From Parabacteroides sp. PF5-6 (GTDB lineage: Bacteria > Bacteroidota > Bacteroidia > Bacteroidales > Tannerellaceae), in NCBI RefSeq assembly GCF_029504695.1, contig NZ_JAQFIN010000002.1, forward strand, positions 1-64,000: DNA of 64,000 bases. The letters are read 5' to 3'. The stretch's first letter is position 1; the number at the start of each line of letters is the position of its first letter. The notes under the pieces were generated by a model. That model did not search any database, was not told the origin of the DNA, and saw nothing but the letters and a program-made list of their open reading frames with translations. Positions 63,359 to 64,000 of the stretch are shown here, one piece after another. The position numbers and the translations under genes are program-made.

Positions 63359-64000
63359 TTACTCTATACGTCTTTTGACCTCATTGCCATTTACTGTAGT
63401 TTTTATAAAACCACTCCCTTTTTGATAATACTCATCCCAAACGACAGTTTTATCATTTTCTATGCTAACTGATGTTGTTAATATTATAATATCTTGATTG
63501 CTGTCTTCTTGATATCTAACAGAACGAATAGTCGTACTTCCATCTCTATTTTTTACTCTCCACGTATCTGTATCGTCATGAGATGGAAGTTTGAAAATAA
63601 GAATTACATCATCATCTGATGTACGTCCATCAAGAATAGTATTGTATTCTGCTCCAATCTGGTAGATTTCAGTTCCTGCTATTTCATAACGGAGATATGT
63701 AATCTGCATTTTTTGGCTTTTAAAAAAAGATTCTCGATGTACTGTATAACAACCTGTGATATCATCTAAATAATATGATTCACAATAGCGAAAATCTGGG
63801 CTCAGAACACCTGATTCTGGATTCACAATTCCCATTTCTATGCTTTTATTCTGCGGTATAAAATAACCCGTTACCTCTTCAATATTTTCAAATCCTTCTT
63901 CTTGTATTATTAGTAACCAAGAAATACCATATGTGATAGTAGAGTCTGTTTTTTCTTCTATTTTAGGAGATAAGGCGTAGACACTATTGCTTGTTACAAT
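63359..64000 (-). CDS. Unknown protein, 5' end beyond the window (partial)
   Basis: The frame is open from the TAA at 63361-63359 to the right edge, giving at least 213 residues. A Met at 63835 is internal, because 55 more codons without a stop lie upstream. The visible part is beta-rich and acidic (GRTSDDDVILIFKLPSHDDTD; SVRYQEDSNQDIIILTTSVSIENDKT). No family is recognised and the N-terminus is missing, so localisation cannot be judged. The gene is strikingly AT-rich compared with alaS and aroB, suggesting foreign origin or a lineage-specific surface gene. Confidence 0.75.
   Translation of the reverse strand: MVTSNSVYALSPKIEEKTDSTITYGISWLLIIQEEGFENIEEVTGYFIPQNKSIEMGIVNPESGVLSPDFRYCESYYLDDITGCYTVHRESFFKSQKMQITYLRYEIAGTEIYQIGAEYNTILDGRTSDDDVILIFKLPSHDDTDTWRVKNRDGSTTIRSVRYQEDSNQDIIILTTSVSIENDKTVVWDEYYQKGSGFIKTTVNGNEVKRRIE

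Overview
The window reads as a chromosomal segment of a Bacteroidales bacterium, most likely a Parabacteroides or close relative (inference). Support comes from SusC/SusD pairs, a hybrid two-component sensor, TAnnTTTG-type -7 promoter boxes with TTTG about 20 bases upstream, a large secreted protein ending in a DUF6383-like domain, and the housekeeping order lpxB-surE / parA-parB-DUF5683-lytic transglycosylase-rel.

Region 1 (1-27 kb) is a pectin locus joined to a galacturonate pathway. On the minus strand lie a secreted GH43-GH105 fusion, a hybrid sensor-regulator, a four-helix-bundle protein, a CE12-CE8 esterase fusion, SusD and SusC. Diverging from susC are a GH28 polygalacturonase lipoprotein, then uxaB, uxaA, uxaC, kdgK and a hexuronate MFS transporter, followed by a GH10-like lipoprotein. 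Together they de-esterify and cut homogalacturonan/rhamnogalacturonan outside the cell, import oligomers through SusCD, and convert galacturonate to KDPG. No KDPG aldolase is in the window.

Region 2 (27-33.5 kb) holds one large, visibly AT-richer secreted protein gene (28092-31712) between two repeat-packed intergenic stretches. The composite repeats at 27336-27582 and 32091-32360 are near copies of each other in inverted orientation around this gene.

Region 3 (33.5-46.7 kb) is housekeeping: lpxB, surE, parA, parB, a lytic transglycosylase, rel (bifunctional ppGpp enzyme, with a toxin-antitoxin-like pair on each side), frr, rsgA and a lipoprotein metallopeptidase whose N-terminal half looks like a degenerate copy of the catalytic half.

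Region 4 (46.7-56 kb) carries an RND efflux operon (MFP, RND pump, TolC-type channel, AraC regulator) and a divergent LytS/LytTR two-component pair. Region 5 (56-63 kb) carries a CaCA antiporter, DUF3127, MerR, an M23 peptidase, alaS, an aroB with internal in-frame tandem repeats, and tRNA-Pro(GGG). The right edge is an AT-rich unknown gene that runs off the window.

The most unusual material is the repeat content: tandem palindrome arrays with an exact 22-bp (or 21-bp) period at several unrelated loci, four REPIN-like elements whose hairpin arms co-vary, the inverted composites around the surface-protein gene, and repeats inside aroB.
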